Positions 26,437-34,828 of a stretch of DNA of 64,000 nucleotides are shown here, in pieces. The stretch's first letter is position 1, and each line of letters starts with the position of its first letter. The notes beneath the pieces were generated by a model, which saw only the letters and a list, made by a program, of their open reading frames with translations, ran no database searches and was not told where the DNA came from. A program made the translations under genes and the position numbers. Origin of the DNA: CALMKX01 sp044869955. Lineage in GTDB: Bacteria > Acidobacteriota > Thermoanaerobaculia > Multivoradales > SZUA-115. The DNA is taken from NCBI GenBank assembly GCA_044869955.1, contig JBIOYC010000060.1:1-64000 (forward strand), read 5' to 3'.

Positions 26437-27084
26437 TCAGTGCCGGCCGAGCTCGAGGATGCGTCGGTGGTGCGAGCCGGCGAGGGGTTGCTCCCTCTCG
26501 ACTCGCCAACCCTGCGGCACGATGGGATCCTGCTCTCCGACCCACAGCAAGAAACGGGCTCCGGGGGGAAGGCGCTCGGCGAGAGCGGCGAGCAGGTCCG
26601 CATCGAGCCGCAGAGCGCGGGAGGTCACCAGATCGACATCCGAGCCCAGGCCGGCTGGCAGCGGGAGCGCGACTCTAGCATCGAGCACTCGGCCCGGCAA
26701 CGCGGCCTTGCCGAGGGCGGTCTCGAGGAATGCGATCTTCTTCTGTCGCACCTCGACCAGGGTGACGTGGAGGCCCGGCCGGGCGGCGGCCAGCACCAGG
26801 CCCGGGAAGCCGGCTCCGCTGCCGAGGTCGAGCAGCCGGTGGTCGGTCGAGCGGAGGAGGGGAAGAGCGGCCAGGGATTCGCCATAGTGCCGAGCGAAGA
26901 GCTCGGCTGCCGGCGCCACGGCGACCAGGGAGACCAGGCGGTTCCAGCGCCCGAGCTCCCGATAGTGGCGGTGGAGCGCCGCCACCACCGGCTCGGAGAG
27001 AGGCTGCGGAGAGACACTCGCCAGGCCGCGCCGAAAGGACTCGAGATCGAGGTCGGGAAGCGCGCGCTGGGGCTTGGTGGCCAT
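26437..27084 (-). CDS. rsmG: 16S rRNA (guanine-N7) methyltransferase RsmG
   Basis: RsmG (GidB) methylates G527 of 16S rRNA. The 215-residue protein has the SAM site LLDLGSGAGFPGLVLAAARP, the RKxxFL-like segment VRQKKIAFLETAL and the family C terminus. It lies directly upstream of parA on the same strand, the standard gidB-parA-parB order. Confidence 0.93.
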   Translation of the reverse strand: MATKPQRALPDLDLESFRRGLASVSPQPLSEPVVAALHRHYRELGRWNRLVSLVAVAPAAELFARHYGESLAALPLLRSTDHRLLDLGSGAGFPGLVLAAARPGLHVTLVEVRQKKIAFLETALGKAALPGRVLDARVALPLPAGLGSDVDLVTSRALRLDADLLAALAERLPPGARFLLWVGEQDPIVPQGWRVEREQPLAGSHHRRILELGRH

Positions 27085-27146
27085 CGGCCTCGAGTCTCGC
27101 AGCCGGTTGTTCCCGAGGCAAGGGCACCCGGCCTCGACAGGGAGGT

Positions 27147-27162
27147 TGTTTCACGAGAAACT
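27147..27162. promoter_or_regulatory. parS-like ParB binding site 1
   Basis: TGTTTCACGAGAAACT matches the consensus TGTTTCACGTGAAACA at 14 of 16 positions. It lies between rsmG-parAB and the LAGLIDADG-type gene, as expected for parS near the origin. Confidence 0.85.
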
Positions 27163-27179
27163 TCGCGGTGAAACAAGGG

Positions 27180-27195
27180 TGTTTCACGGGAAACC
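27180..27195. promoter_or_regulatory. parS-like ParB binding site 2
   Basis: TGTTTCACGGGAAACC also matches the parS consensus at 14 of 16 positions, 33 bp from site 1. Two sites about three helical turns apart could favour ParB loading. They also overlap the region where a promoter for the next gene would lie. Confidence 0.85.
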
Positions 27196-27210
27196 TGGCG
27201 GTGAAACAAC

Positions 27211-27549
27211 ATGGCGCTTTCCGACTTCGACCTCGGCTTCTTCCTCGGCATCCTGGTCGGTGAGGGGCATTTTGGCGGTGACGGCCGCCAGCCCCACGTC
27301 ACCGTGCGCATGCACACCGACCACGAGGCCCTCTTTCTCTGGTTGGCCTCGGCCTTCCCGGGCAGTCGCCTCTACGGGCCCTACCATCACTCCGGTCGCA
27401 GCTACTACCAGTGGATGGCTCGCGGGAGCTGCCTCCGAGAGCAGATCGTCCCCCTCCTCGACCGCGTCCTCACGCCCGCCATCGACGGCAAGGCCTACGC
27501 TCGCTACCTGGCGATGAAGGAGCGCTATCGACTCGCGACGCCGCCCTGA
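27211..27549 (+). CDS. Small LAGLIDADG-type endonuclease-like protein
   Basis: A 112-residue protein. Residues 10-21 (FFLGILVGEGHF) match the LAGLIDADG helix ending in GEG(H/Y)F, with the catalytic acid kept as Glu18. The rest has the family's alternating strands and helices (HVTVRMHTDHEALFLWL, SRLYGPYHHSGRSYYQWMARG). One motif means it would act as a homodimer. No intron, intein or interrupted gene is seen nearby, so it may be a domesticated DNA-binding protein. The ATG immediately follows the parS-like repeats, so ParB could regulate it. The exact family is not certain. Confidence 0.72.
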   Translation: MALSDFDLGFFLGILVGEGHFGGDGRQPHVTVRMHTDHEALFLWLASAFPGSRLYGPYHHSGRSYYQWMARGSCLREQIVPLLDRVLTPAIDGKAYARYLAMKERYRLATPP

Positions 27550-27557
27550 AGCACGAA

Positions 27558-27579
27558 GGGCGGGCCCCATGGCCCGCCC
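27558..27579. terminator. Bidirectional hairpin between LAGLIDADG gene and jag
   Basis: GGGCGGGCC and GGCCCGCCC form a 9-bp stem with a CCAT loop in the 58-bp gap between convergent genes. There is no clear U tract, only CCCTT, so terminator function is likely but not sure. Confidence 0.6.
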
Positions 27580-27607
27580 CCCTTGCCTCGTCCCGCTGTA
27601 CGTCGGC

Positions 27608-28402
27608 CTAGACCGGCTCGCGCAACAAGACCGCCACTCGCTTGAAGAAGCCCTCGCCCTCGCTCTCGGTGCGGACCTCGGAATCCTCGGCCAGCGCCAC
27701 GTGGATGATCCGCCGCTCCCCAGGGCTCATCGGCGCCAGGCTGATCGGGCGGCCGCTTCGCCGCACCAGGTCGGCCGTCTCCCTCGCCAGTCGTTGAAGC
27801 TCCTCCTCCCGGCCGCTGCGATAGCCCCCGCTGTCAACGCGGCAAACTGGCCCTTCGCCGACGCCGTGCAGAAGCCGCGGCAGAAGGTACTCGATCGCCT
27901 GGAGAACCTCCGCCTCCTCGGCCAGCAGGCGCTCACGGCCGGGCCCCGTCAACTCGACCCGCAAGCCTTCCTCGTCCTTCTCGATCTGCGCGGAGAGCTC
28001 GAGGCCGGACAGCCGAAGCAGGGCCTGGAGCGCCTGCTCGGGGGTGGCGCCTTCGCTCGCCTCGCCGCGGGCAACCACGGGCCGGACCGGCCGCTCGGGA
28101 CGGTCCTCGCCCCAAGCCGGGGCTGTCTCCTGGTGCAGGGCCGGCGCCGCGGGTCGCGGCGGCGCCGTGCGCGGCACCGCCGGCCTCGCGGCAGGAGGCG
28201 ATGGGCGCGGCGGCCGAGGGCCGCGAGGACTCGCTGGATCGACCTCGATCACCAGCCGCCGCGGGATGCGCACGAAGCCGTGTCGTTTGGGCACCTCACG
28301 ATAGCCGAGCTCCTCTGGTGGAATCTGGTGGTGACGGGCCGCCGCGAGCAGGGCCTGCTCGAGCGTCTGGCCGGTGAAATAGCGACGGTTGGACTGGTTC
28401 AT
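27608..28402 (-). CDS. jag: Jag/KhpB RNA-binding protein
   Basis: A 264-residue SpoIIIJ-associated protein. It has an N-terminal Jag domain (YFTGQTLEQALLAAARHH), a Pro/Arg-rich linker of about 70 residues, a KH domain around 120-190 and a C-terminal R3H domain with SPGERRIIHVAL. KhpB/Jag binds RNA with KhpA and affects cell elongation in Gram-positives. It follows yidC by 19 bp, the normal order. The long disordered linker is a lineage feature. Confidence 0.92.
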   Translation of the reverse strand: MNQSNRRYFTGQTLEQALLAAARHHQIPPEELGYREVPKRHGFVRIPRRLVIEVDPASPRGPRPPRPSPPAARPAVPRTAPPRPAAPALHQETAPAWGEDRPERPVRPVVARGEASEGATPEQALQALLRLSGLELSAQIEKDEEGLRVELTGPGRERLLAEEAEVLQAIEYLLPRLLHGVGEGPVCRVDSGGYRSGREEELQRLARETADLVRRSGRPISLAPMSPGERRIIHVALAEDSEVRTESEGEGFFKRVAVLLREPV

Positions 28403-28421
28403 GACTCTCTCCTGCCCCGGT

Positions 28422-30146
28422 TCAGGCCGGCTTCGCCTTCTTCTTCGCCGGTTTGGTCGTCTTGGCCGCCGTGGAACCGCCCTCCCGAGCGACCTTCAAA
28501 CGGTTGTAGAACCACTGCTGGGCAATCGAGAGTACGTTGTTGGTCAGCCAGTAGAGCACCAGACCAGACGGCGCCCCCGCGAAGAGGAAGGTGAACACGA
28601 TCGGCAGGATCAGCATCATCTTCCGCTGGAGATCGTTGCCCGCAGAAGGCATCATCCAGGTCTGGGCGAACTGAGTGGCTCCCATGACGATCGGCAGGAC
28701 GAAGTAGGGGTCTCGGGTCGACAGATCCTGCACCCACAGCAGCCACGGCGCCTGGCGCAGGTCGTAGGACACCGAGAGGATCTTGAAGAAGGCGAAGAAG
28801 ACGGGCAGCTGGAGGACCATCGGCAGGCAGCCCCCGGCGGGGTTCACGCCTTCGCTCCGATAGAGGCCCATGACCTCGTCGTTCATCTGTCGCTGGGCCT
28901 CGAGGTTCGGCCGCCCCTGTTTGTCCCGCATTCGCCCGGCGTACTTGCTGCGGATGGCCTGGATGCGAGGGTTGAGCTCCTGGAGCTTCCCCATCGAGAC
29001 CATGGACTTGTGGGTCAGGGGCAGGAGCAGGACCTTGATCAGCACGGTCATCAGGACGATGGCCCAGCCGTAGTTCTCGACCACGTTGTCATACAGCCAC
29101 TCGAGGCCGATCATGAGCGGCCGGGCCAGCCAGCCGAAGAAGCCGAGGTTGACGGTCCTCTGAAGCCCTCCGGGCAGGGCGGCCAGCGTGTCGTACTGCT
29201 TGCCGCCCCAATAGGTGGCCGCTTCGAAGCGCTCGGTGGCGGGAACCAGCTCGAGGCCGTAATCGAAGGGCAAGCCCTTCTGCTCTGCCGGCAGCTCACC
29301 CTCGGCCGGCACCCGCCGCAGCGTACTCTCGCCACCCTCGGCGCGGGTCTCGGTGGTGAAGGCCGGCAACCGGACCTCCGCGAGGGAGACCCGCGGTAGC
29401 ACCGCCGAGAGGAAGTAGTTGTCGTCCAGGGCGACCCACCCCAGGCCGGTCCCCGCCACGGGGGGACGAACCTTGCCGGATTTCGAATCGAGCCGCTCGA
29501 CGCCATCCGGTCCGGCGTACACCACGGCCCGCTGGTGGTAGGTGCTCTTGAGCTCCTCCGGTCCCGGGTTGCCGATGCCCGGACCGAAGAACACCGCGTA
29601 AGGCTGGGAGGCGGTGATCTCGGCTACCAGCATCCCTTTGGCGTCGAAGCTGAATCGCTTCTCGGCCTGGCCGACCTCACCGCGGTAGCGGAAGGTCAGC
29701 GCACCCTCACCGTTCTCTGCCACCACGAAGAGGGCGTCGTTCAACGGATGCGCCGCACCGGCTCCCCGGGTTAGACCGAAGGGAAAGGGTCCACCCGCAC
29801 GGGAGCGCACCAGCTCCAGCGACGCCTCTCCGCCGGTGGCCCGCTCGTGGGTCTTGAACGAGACCAACTGGGCGCCACGGTTGGTGAACACGGCGACCCC
29901 GGACGGGCCGACCAGGCTGACCCGCTCCTCGCTCGCGGCGCCGATCGGCTCCGCGGCGACCGCGGGCGGCAGCGGCTCGGCGCCCGTTGCGGAAGTGCCG
30001 GCAGCGGCCACGGTGGCCGGCGCCGGCAGCTCGGCGGCCGGGGGCGGTGCAGGGGCCGGGGATTTCTTGGCGGGAAAGAGCTGGCCCCAGAGCAGCAGGA
30101 TGCCAACGGAAAGGGCGATGAACAGCAACAGACGACGGGTTTCCAC
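28422..30146 (-). CDS. yidC: Membrane protein insertase YidC
   Basis: A 574-residue Gram-negative type YidC. It has an N-terminal membrane helix (LLLFIALSVGILLLWGQLF), an Ala/Pro-rich linker, a large periplasmic beta domain (about 75-340), and the conserved C-terminal insertase core with YGWAIVLMTVLIKVLLLPLT, CLPMVLQLPVFFAFFKIL and the final helices ending in LYWLTNNVLSIAQQW, then a Lys-rich tail. It inserts proteins with or without SecYEG. It lies in the rpmH-rnpA-yidD-yidC-jag series. Confidence 0.96.
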   Translation of the reverse strand: METRRLLLFIALSVGILLLWGQLFPAKKSPAPAPPPAAELPAPATVAAAGTSATGAEPLPPAVAAEPIGAASEERVSLVGPSGVAVFTNRGAQLVSFKTHERATGGEASLELVRSRAGGPFPFGLTRGAGAAHPLNDALFVVAENGEGALTFRYRGEVGQAEKRFSFDAKGMLVAEITASQPYAVFFGPGIGNPGPEELKSTYHQRAVVYAGPDGVERLDSKSGKVRPPVAGTGLGWVALDDNYFLSAVLPRVSLAEVRLPAFTTETRAEGGESTLRRVPAEGELPAEQKGLPFDYGLELVPATERFEAATYWGGKQYDTLAALPGGLQRTVNLGFFGWLARPLMIGLEWLYDNVVENYGWAIVLMTVLIKVLLLPLTHKSMVSMGKLQELNPRIQAIRSKYAGRMRDKQGRPNLEAQRQMNDEVMGLYRSEGVNPAGGCLPMVLQLPVFFAFFKILSVSYDLRQAPWLLWVQDLSTRDPYFVLPIVMGATQFAQTWMMPSAGNDLQRKMMLILPIVFTFLFAGAPSGLVLYWLTNNVLSIAQQWFYNRLKVAREGGSTAAKTTKPAKKKAKPA

Positions 30147-30182
30147 GGTGGCTCGGTTCCTTCGATAAGGCGGCTGGGAGGC

Positions 30183-30389
30183 TCAGGGAAGATCGATACC
30201 GCCCGGGTGGAGTGGGTGGCAGCGGCACAGCCGCCGCGCCGCCCGCCAGCTCCCGCGGGCAGCTCCATACTTAAGCACCGCGAGGCGAGCGTATTCCGAG
30301 CAGCTGGGCGAGAAGCGGCAGGCGCGCGGCAACAAAGGAGACAGCCAGCGCTTGTAGCCTTCGAGAAGGGCCACCAGCAGGCGCTTCAC
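30183..30389 (-). CDS. yidD: YidD family membrane insertion factor, paralogue 2
   Basis: A 68-residue YidD in the canonical location between rnpA and yidC: LLEGYKRWLSPLLP, CRFSPSCSEYARLAVLKYG and CHPLHPGGIDLP. The GTG start at 30389 overlaps the rnpA stop as GTGA. It is the compact form of the family, unlike the longer copy at 8243-8590. Confidence 0.93.
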   Translation of the reverse strand: MKRLLVALLEGYKRWLSPLLPRACRFSPSCSEYARLAVLKYGAARGSWRAARRLCRCHPLHPGGIDLP

Positions 30390-30775
30390 GGTGCGCCCGC
30401 CGCGGCTCGAGGGAGCGCCCGGTGGAGCAGGCCCAGAAGCTCGTCCGCCAATGCCGAGAAGTCGCCCTGTGCCGCCGCCGGCTGCAGGTGCACGACCAGG
30501 TCGAGGGGCGGCAGCTCGCTGCGTCGGTTCCATCGCCGGTAGACCTCTCGCACTCGGCGCTTCAGGCGCTGGCGTACCACGGCCTTCCCGACCTTGCGAC
30601 TCGCCGTGATGCCCAGACGGGGATGATCACATTGGTTCTTGATCGTATGCAGGGTGAGCAGGGTGCCGCGGTGGCGGCGGCCCTGGCGGTAACAGTTCAG
30701 ATAGTCCGACCGCCGGCGGAGCTTGTCGTCGCGAGTGAGGCGCTGTCCGCCGCTCGCCGGCGAGCGCTCGGACAC
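30386..30775 (-). CDS. rnpA: Ribonuclease P protein component
   Basis: A 129-residue basic protein with RLTRDDKLRRRSDY near the N terminus and the RNase P signature KVGKAVVRQRLKRRVREVYR. It binds the catalytic RNA for tRNA 5' maturation. It starts 13 bp after rpmH and overlaps yidD, the usual operon. A short N-terminal extension precedes the conserved region. Confidence 0.94.
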   Translation of the reverse strand: MSERSPASGGQRLTRDDKLRRRSDYLNCYRQGRRHRGTLLTLHTIKNQCDHPRLGITASRKVGKAVVRQRLKRRVREVYRRWNRRSELPPLDLVVHLQPAAAQGDFSALADELLGLLHRALPRAAAGAP

Positions 30776-30788
30776 CGCCCTCTCCCGT

Positions 30789-30923
30789 CTAGACGCAGAG
30801 ACGCTTGCGACCCTTCCGGCGCCGGCGGCTCAGCACCGCGCGGCCATGGCGGGTCTTCATGCGCTCCCGGAAGCCGTGGGTCCGCTTGCGGCGGAGGTTG
30901 TTCGGCTGGAAAGTCCTCTTCAC
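30789..30923 (-). CDS. rpmH: Ribosomal protein L34
   Basis: A 44-residue protein starting with GTG and reading MKRTFQPNNLRRKRTHGFR, then RAVLSRRRRKGRKRLCV, a full L34. It is too short for standard ORF calls but unmistakable. It is the first gene of the rpmH-rnpA-yidD-yidC-jag operon and has a good promoter upstream at 30998-31027. Confidence 0.97.
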   Translation of the reverse strand: MKRTFQPNNLRRKRTHGFRERMKTRHGRAVLSRRRRKGRKRLCV

Positions 30924-30997
30924 GGCGCGCTACCTTTCCCTTGGGGGTTTCGAGATCTCACCACCCCGCCATGCGCGGGGACAGACACGAACCTCGG

Positions 30998-31027
30998 AGA
31001 CTAGTCGATCCTCGCGGGCCGGGTCAA
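30998..31027 (-). promoter_or_regulatory. rpmH operon promoter
   Basis: On the minus strand TTGACC (31027-31022) and TAGTCT (31003-30998) are 18 bp apart, a good sigma70-type pair, about 75 bp upstream of the rpmH start. The 5' leader that would result has a short GC-rich hairpin. Confidence 0.6.
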
Positions 31028-31066
31028 CCGGGTCGCGGTCACGTCGCCGCTGCCATACTCCGCGCC

Positions 31067-32236
31067 ATGACCGCTCGCCCCATCCTCCGTCTCGAGGCCG
31101 CGCTCGGCGAGCTCCTCCTGGCCGCCACCGTGGGCCCTCCTCTGCCGCCGCTGCCGGCGCCGCTGCGGACCTCCGCACCTCCGCCGCAGGACTTGCCCAC
31201 CCTATGGCGGCAGATCGCCGACCTGCCGCGAGAGGAGCTGCCGCGCTCCGGCCTGGTTGCCACGCTCGCGCTCGCCCGGGGCAGCCTCCGAGAGAAGCTC
31301 GCCGACCAATATCCGGACCTCGCCGGGGCCAGCCCTCCTCCGCCGGGGTTCACCGAGCTGCGCACCCCTGTCGAGGAGCCCGATCGCCTCGCGCTGGAGG
31401 CGTTCTTCCACCCGCCGGCTGCGGGCCGGCCGATCCTCTTCGTGGTGCACGGCCTCTTCGACAGCAAGCGCGCCGGCTATGCCGTACGGGCAGCAACGGC
31501 CCTCGCCGAGCAGGGCTTCGGGGTCGTGGTGCCCGATCTGCGCTGGCATGGCCGGCACCTGGGTGGCCCGGCCCTCTGCTCTTTGGGGCTCGAAGAAACG
31601 GGAGATCTGCTCGCCTGGGCCGCGTGGATCTCCCGCCGGCACCCGGATCACGAGCTCGGCCTGGTCGGCTTCAGCCTGGGGGCGATGGTGGTGATCCACA
31701 CCCTCGCCGCCGACCGGAATCGGGCCTTCCGCGCCGGTGGGGTCGCCATCTCACCGGCCGGTTCCCTGGCTGAGACCGTCCCCTACGTGGACGAGACCGG
31801 TCTCCTCGCCCGCCCGTGGCCGCGTGGAGTGATGCCCTGGGTGCTGCGCAAGGGGATGCGGCGGCGCCTCGGCGCCCTGGGCCTCCCCGTGGCTCGCCAG
31901 CGGCCCTTCCGGGCCCTCCTGCATCATTTCGCCGAACGGCTGCCGGCGGTCACCGACTTCCTGGCGGAGGCGGATCCCTGCGCCGCCCTCGCCCGCGTGC
32001 GCTCGCCTGTCCTGGTGGTGGCCGGCGCCAACGATCCGATGTTCCCGCCCGAGACTCCGCGAGCGCTCGAGGCCGCCGGCACTGCGGCCCGGCCCTGGGC
32101 GGAGGTCGTCACTCTGCGCCGGGGCGGCCACGTGGCCTGCTTCGCCACGTCGCCCGTCTGGACGATGTCGGCGATCGAGCTCTTCTTCGCGAACAGCGCG
32201 CGACTGGCTGGAAGGACGGCTGCTTCGGGAGGCTGA
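31067..32236 (+). CDS. Alpha/beta hydrolase
   Basis: A 389-residue alpha/beta-hydrolase with the oxyanion motif FVVHGLFDSK, the nucleophile elbow GFSLGA (Ser203), the acid in VVAGANDPMFP and the histidine in RRGGHVACF. The N-terminal ~100 residues precede the core, as in YheT-like hydrolases, but the substrate is unknown. TGC-CATACT ends 7 nt before the ATG, which suggests a leaderless mRNA. Confidence 0.85.
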   Translation: MTARPILRLEAALGELLLAATVGPPLPPLPAPLRTSAPPPQDLPTLWRQIADLPREELPRSGLVATLALARGSLREKLADQYPDLAGASPPPPGFTELRTPVEEPDRLALEAFFHPPAAGRPILFVVHGLFDSKRAGYAVRAATALAEQGFGVVVPDLRWHGRHLGGPALCSLGLEETGDLLAWAAWISRRHPDHELGLVGFSLGAMVVIHTLAADRNRAFRAGGVAISPAGSLAETVPYVDETGLLARPWPRGVMPWVLRKGMRRRLGALGLPVARQRPFRALLHHFAERLPAVTDFLAEADPCAALARVRSPVLVVAGANDPMFPPETPRALEAAGTAARPWAEVVTLRRGGHVACFATSPVWTMSAIELFFANSARLAGRTAASGG

Positions 32237-32244
32237 ACGGAGGA

Positions 32245-32334
32245 TGGCGGAGAGGGTGGGATTCGAACCCACGGACCGGTTGCCCGGTCAACGGTTTTCG
32301 AGACCGCCCCGATCGACCACTCCGGCACCTCTCC
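32245..32334 (-). tRNA. tRNA-Ser(CGA)
   Basis: The minus strand folds as a class II tRNA: acceptor GGAGAGG/CCTCTCC, a long variable arm (GACCGGGCAACCGGTC), the T loop GGTTCGAATCC and the anticodon loop CTCGAAA with anticodon CGA. CCA is encoded. It reads UCG codons. Confidence 0.95.
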
Positions 32335-32348
32335 AGGCTGGAACTATG

Positions 32349-32439
<91 letters not shown>

Positions 32440-32460
32440 GCGGACCTGCTCAAAGAACCT

Positions 32461-32949
32461 TCAACCCTGCTGCGGGGCCACACCCTGCCGGAGGGTCTGG
32501 AAGAACTGCCGCAGCAGCCCTCCGCAGCGAGGGGCGAGGATACCACTACTCACCTCGAGGCGGTGGTTGAGGCGCGGGTCGCGCACCAGGTCACCCAAGG
32601 AGCCGCACCAACCGGCCTTCGGGTCGGCCGCGCCGTAGACCAACCGCTCCACCCGGCTGTTGACCAGCGCCCCCGCGCACATGGCGCAGGGCTCGAGGGT
32701 GACGTACATCGTGGTGCCCACGAGCCGCCAGCTGCCGAGTCGTCTCGCGGCCTCGCGGAGGGCGAAGACCTCGGCGTGGGCCAAGGGATCCTGATCGGTC
32801 TCCCGCCGGTTGTACCCTCGCCCCACCACCTCGCCGCTCGCGACGACGACGGCGCCCACCGGCACCTCCCCCAACGCCGCGGCCTTTTCGGCCTCGGCGA
32901 TGGCTTCCAGCATGAAAGCTTCGTCCGATTCGACTACGGGGGACGGCAT
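32461..32949 (-). CDS. tadA: tRNA adenosine(34) deaminase TadA
   Basis: TadA converts A34 to inosine in tRNA-Arg(ACG). The 162-residue cytidine-deaminase-fold protein has the zinc/catalytic motifs HAE (His58, Glu60) and PCAMC (Cys88, Cys91), plus NSRVERLVYGAADPKAG. An extended -10 (TGC-TACGAT, 32978-32970) lies 20 nt upstream. It lies upstream of the two tRNA-Ser genes on the same strand. Confidence 0.94.
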   Translation of the reverse strand: MPSPVVESDEAFMLEAIAEAEKAAALGEVPVGAVVVASGEVVGRGYNRRETDQDPLAHAEVFALREAARRLGSWRLVGTTMYVTLEPCAMCAGALVNSRVERLVYGAADPKAGWCGSLGDLVRDPRLNHRLEVSSGILAPRCGGLLRQFFQTLRQGVAPQQG

Positions 32950-33021
32950 CGAGGGCCTCGGATGAGAAGATCGTAGCAGTCGTGGGGCTCACCTTTACAT
33001 CCCCAACCTGGCCGCATAGCA

Positions 33022-33170
33022 TGGGGAGCCCGCCAGCGGCGGGCGAAGGGCTCGGGTCCTGTGCATCGGGCGATCCCGAACCTCGTCAGGCCCGGAAGGG
33101 AGCAGCGATAAGGCTTCTGCTTCGAGTGCCGCAGGGAAGCCGGAGCCCTTCGTCAGCCGCTGGCCCCCCA
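33022..33170 (+). ncRNA. ffs: Signal recognition particle RNA
   Basis: The core GTCAGGCCCGGAAGGGAGCAGC (read here as GTCAGGCCC, GGAA, GGGAGCAGC) is the SRP Ffh-binding hairpin with its GGAA tetraloop. Long flanking arms pair: CCAGCGGCGGGCGAAGGGCTC near the 5' end with GAGCCCTTCG and CAGCCGCTGG near the 3' end. The ends are estimated from pairing and may be off by about 10 nt. It directly precedes dnaX, a common arrangement. Confidence 0.9.
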
Positions 33171-33175
33171 ATCTG

Positions 33176-34828
33176 ATGTCCTACCAGGTTCTCGCTCGCA
33201 AGTGGCGTCCGCAGGATTTCTCCGCCCTCGTCGGGCAGGAGGCGATCGTCACGGCGCTGCGCAACGGCCTGGCCGACGGCCGCATCGCCCAGGCCTACCT
33301 CTTCTCCGGCATCCGCGGCGTCGGTAAGACCACCACCGCACGCCTGCTCGCCAAGGCCCTCAACTGCGAGAAAGGGGCCCTCGGCGACCCCTGCAACGAA
33401 TGCGTGATCTGCCAGGAGATCACCCGCGGTGGCGACCTCGACGTGCTCGAGATCGACGCCGCCACCTACTCGAAGGTGGAGCAGGTCCGCGATCTGACCG
33501 AGAGCCTGCGCTATGCCCCGGTGCGCGACCGCTACAAGGTGGTGGTGATCGACGAGGTCCACCGCCTCTCGCGCCAGGCCTTCGACGCCCTGCTCAAGAT
33601 CGTCGAGGAGCCGCCGCCGCACCTGGTGTTCGTCTTCGCCACCACCGAGATCGAGGCCGTTCCGGCAACCATCCTGTCTCGCTGCCAGGAGTACCGCTTC
33701 CGCCGGGTCAGCCTCGGTGAGATGACCGCCTACCTGCGCCGCGTCGCGGAAGCCGAGTCGATCAGGGTCTCCGACGCCGCCCTGCGGCTCCTCGCTCGGG
33801 CCGGGGAAGGCAGCGTGCGCGATTCGGTGGCCCTCCTCGACCAACTCGCCACCTTCGGCGCCGGGACCATCCGCGACGAGGACGCCGCCCGGCTCTCCGG
33901 CAGCCTGGACAGCGGCTTCTTCCTCGGTCTGCTGGCGGCGATCCTCGCCGGCGACCCGCCCGCTGTGGTCCAGGCCACCCGCCGGCTCGACGAGGAGGGC
34001 TGGGACCCGCGGCACGTCTTCGCCCAGTTCCTCGGCCTCTGCCGGGACGCCCTCCACCTCGCCGTCGGGGGGCGAGCGGAGGGCCTCGACCTGCCGGCCG
34101 ACGACGCCGCGGCCCTCGCCGCCGTCGCCGGGGAGGCCGGCTACGAGAACCTGCTGCGGCTGCTGCATCTGCTGCTCAAGAGCGAGGACACCGTCCGGCG
34201 CAGCGACGCCGCCCTGCTGGCCGCGGAGATCGCCTGGCTGCGAGCCGCCGAGCTGCCCAAGCTGGTGCGGGTCGAGGACCTGCTCGCGGGGGTTGACCTC
34301 GCTCCGGCGGCCCGGCCGGCCGCTACCCCGCCTCGTCCCGTGCCCGCCCCCACTCCCCGAGCCGCCCCTTCTGCGACGGCCCCGACACCCGCCCCGCCGG
34401 AGCCCCCCCGACGGGCCGAGCCCGCGGCCCCGGCCGGCACGGCGAGCGTGGAGCGGCTCCTCGAAGAGGTCAGCCGGCGGCGCCAAGCCCTGGCGGCTCA
34501 TCTCGCCAGCGCCTCCCGTCTCGAGATCGACAATGGGGAGCTGCTCATATACTTGCCGCCGGCCGGCAGCGAGATGCTCGCGCGGGCCCTCGAGCGGGAG
34601 GCCAATCGACAGGTGCTGGATGGGGCCCTCGCCGAGGTCGCCGGTCCGGGGTTGCGCTGGCGCACGGTCGCCGCGGCCGCCACCTCGACGGCGCCGGCGG
34701 CCCGGACCGCTGCTCCACCGGCGGCCGAGCGAGCCGCGACCGAGCACCCGACCGTCCAGGCGGTGCTCGACATCTTCGGGGGCACGGTCGCCACGGTGGA
34801 GCCGAACCGCCGGGAGGAGGAAGAGTAG
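33176..34828 (+). CDS. dnaX: DNA polymerase III subunit gamma/tau
   Basis: A 550-residue clamp-loader subunit. Walker A GIRGVGKTTT (about 45-54), the zinc cysteines Cys64, 73, 76 and 79, Walker B VVVIDEVHRLS, and the sensor TTEIEAVPATILSRCQ are all present. A proline/alanine-rich linker (about 380-420) leads to a C-terminal tau domain. I see no slippery A-run that would make a short gamma by frameshifting. It is followed 0 bp later by ybaB. Confidence 0.95.
   Translation: MSYQVLARKWRPQDFSALVGQEAIVTALRNGLADGRIAQAYLFSGIRGVGKTTTARLLAKALNCEKGALGDPCNECVICQEITRGGDLDVLEIDAATYSKVEQVRDLTESLRYAPVRDRYKVVVIDEVHRLSRQAFDALLKIVEEPPPHLVFVFATTEIEAVPATILSRCQEYRFRRVSLGEMTAYLRRVAEAESIRVSDAALRLLARAGEGSVRDSVALLDQLATFGAGTIRDEDAARLSGSLDSGFFLGLLAAILAGDPPAVVQATRRLDEEGWDPRHVFAQFLGLCRDALHLAVGGRAEGLDLPADDAAALAAVAGEAGYENLLRLLHLLLKSEDTVRRSDAALLAAEIAWLRAAELPKLVRVEDLLAGVDLAPAARPAATPPRPVPAPTPRAAPSATAPTPAPPEPPRRAEPAAPAGTASVERLLEEVSRRRQALAAHLASASRLEIDNGELLIYLPPAGSEMLARALEREANRQVLDGALAEVAGPGLRWRTVAAAATSTAPAARTAAPPAAERAATEHPTVQAVLDIFGGTVATVEPNRREEEE

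Larger units (their letters stand above)
27146..27211. repeat. Two 33-bp tandem repeats carrying parS-like sites
   Basis: Units 27146-27178 and 27179-27211 are near-identical. Each starts with a parS-like palindrome and ends with GGTGAAACAA, the inverse of its TTGTTTCAC start, so each unit can also fold as a longer hairpin. The second unit ends at the first base of the next gene's ATG. Confidence 0.8.

Noticed and set aside
27211..27549. Mobile intron or intein
   Set aside because: No interrupted host gene or splice motif; the coding frame stands alone.
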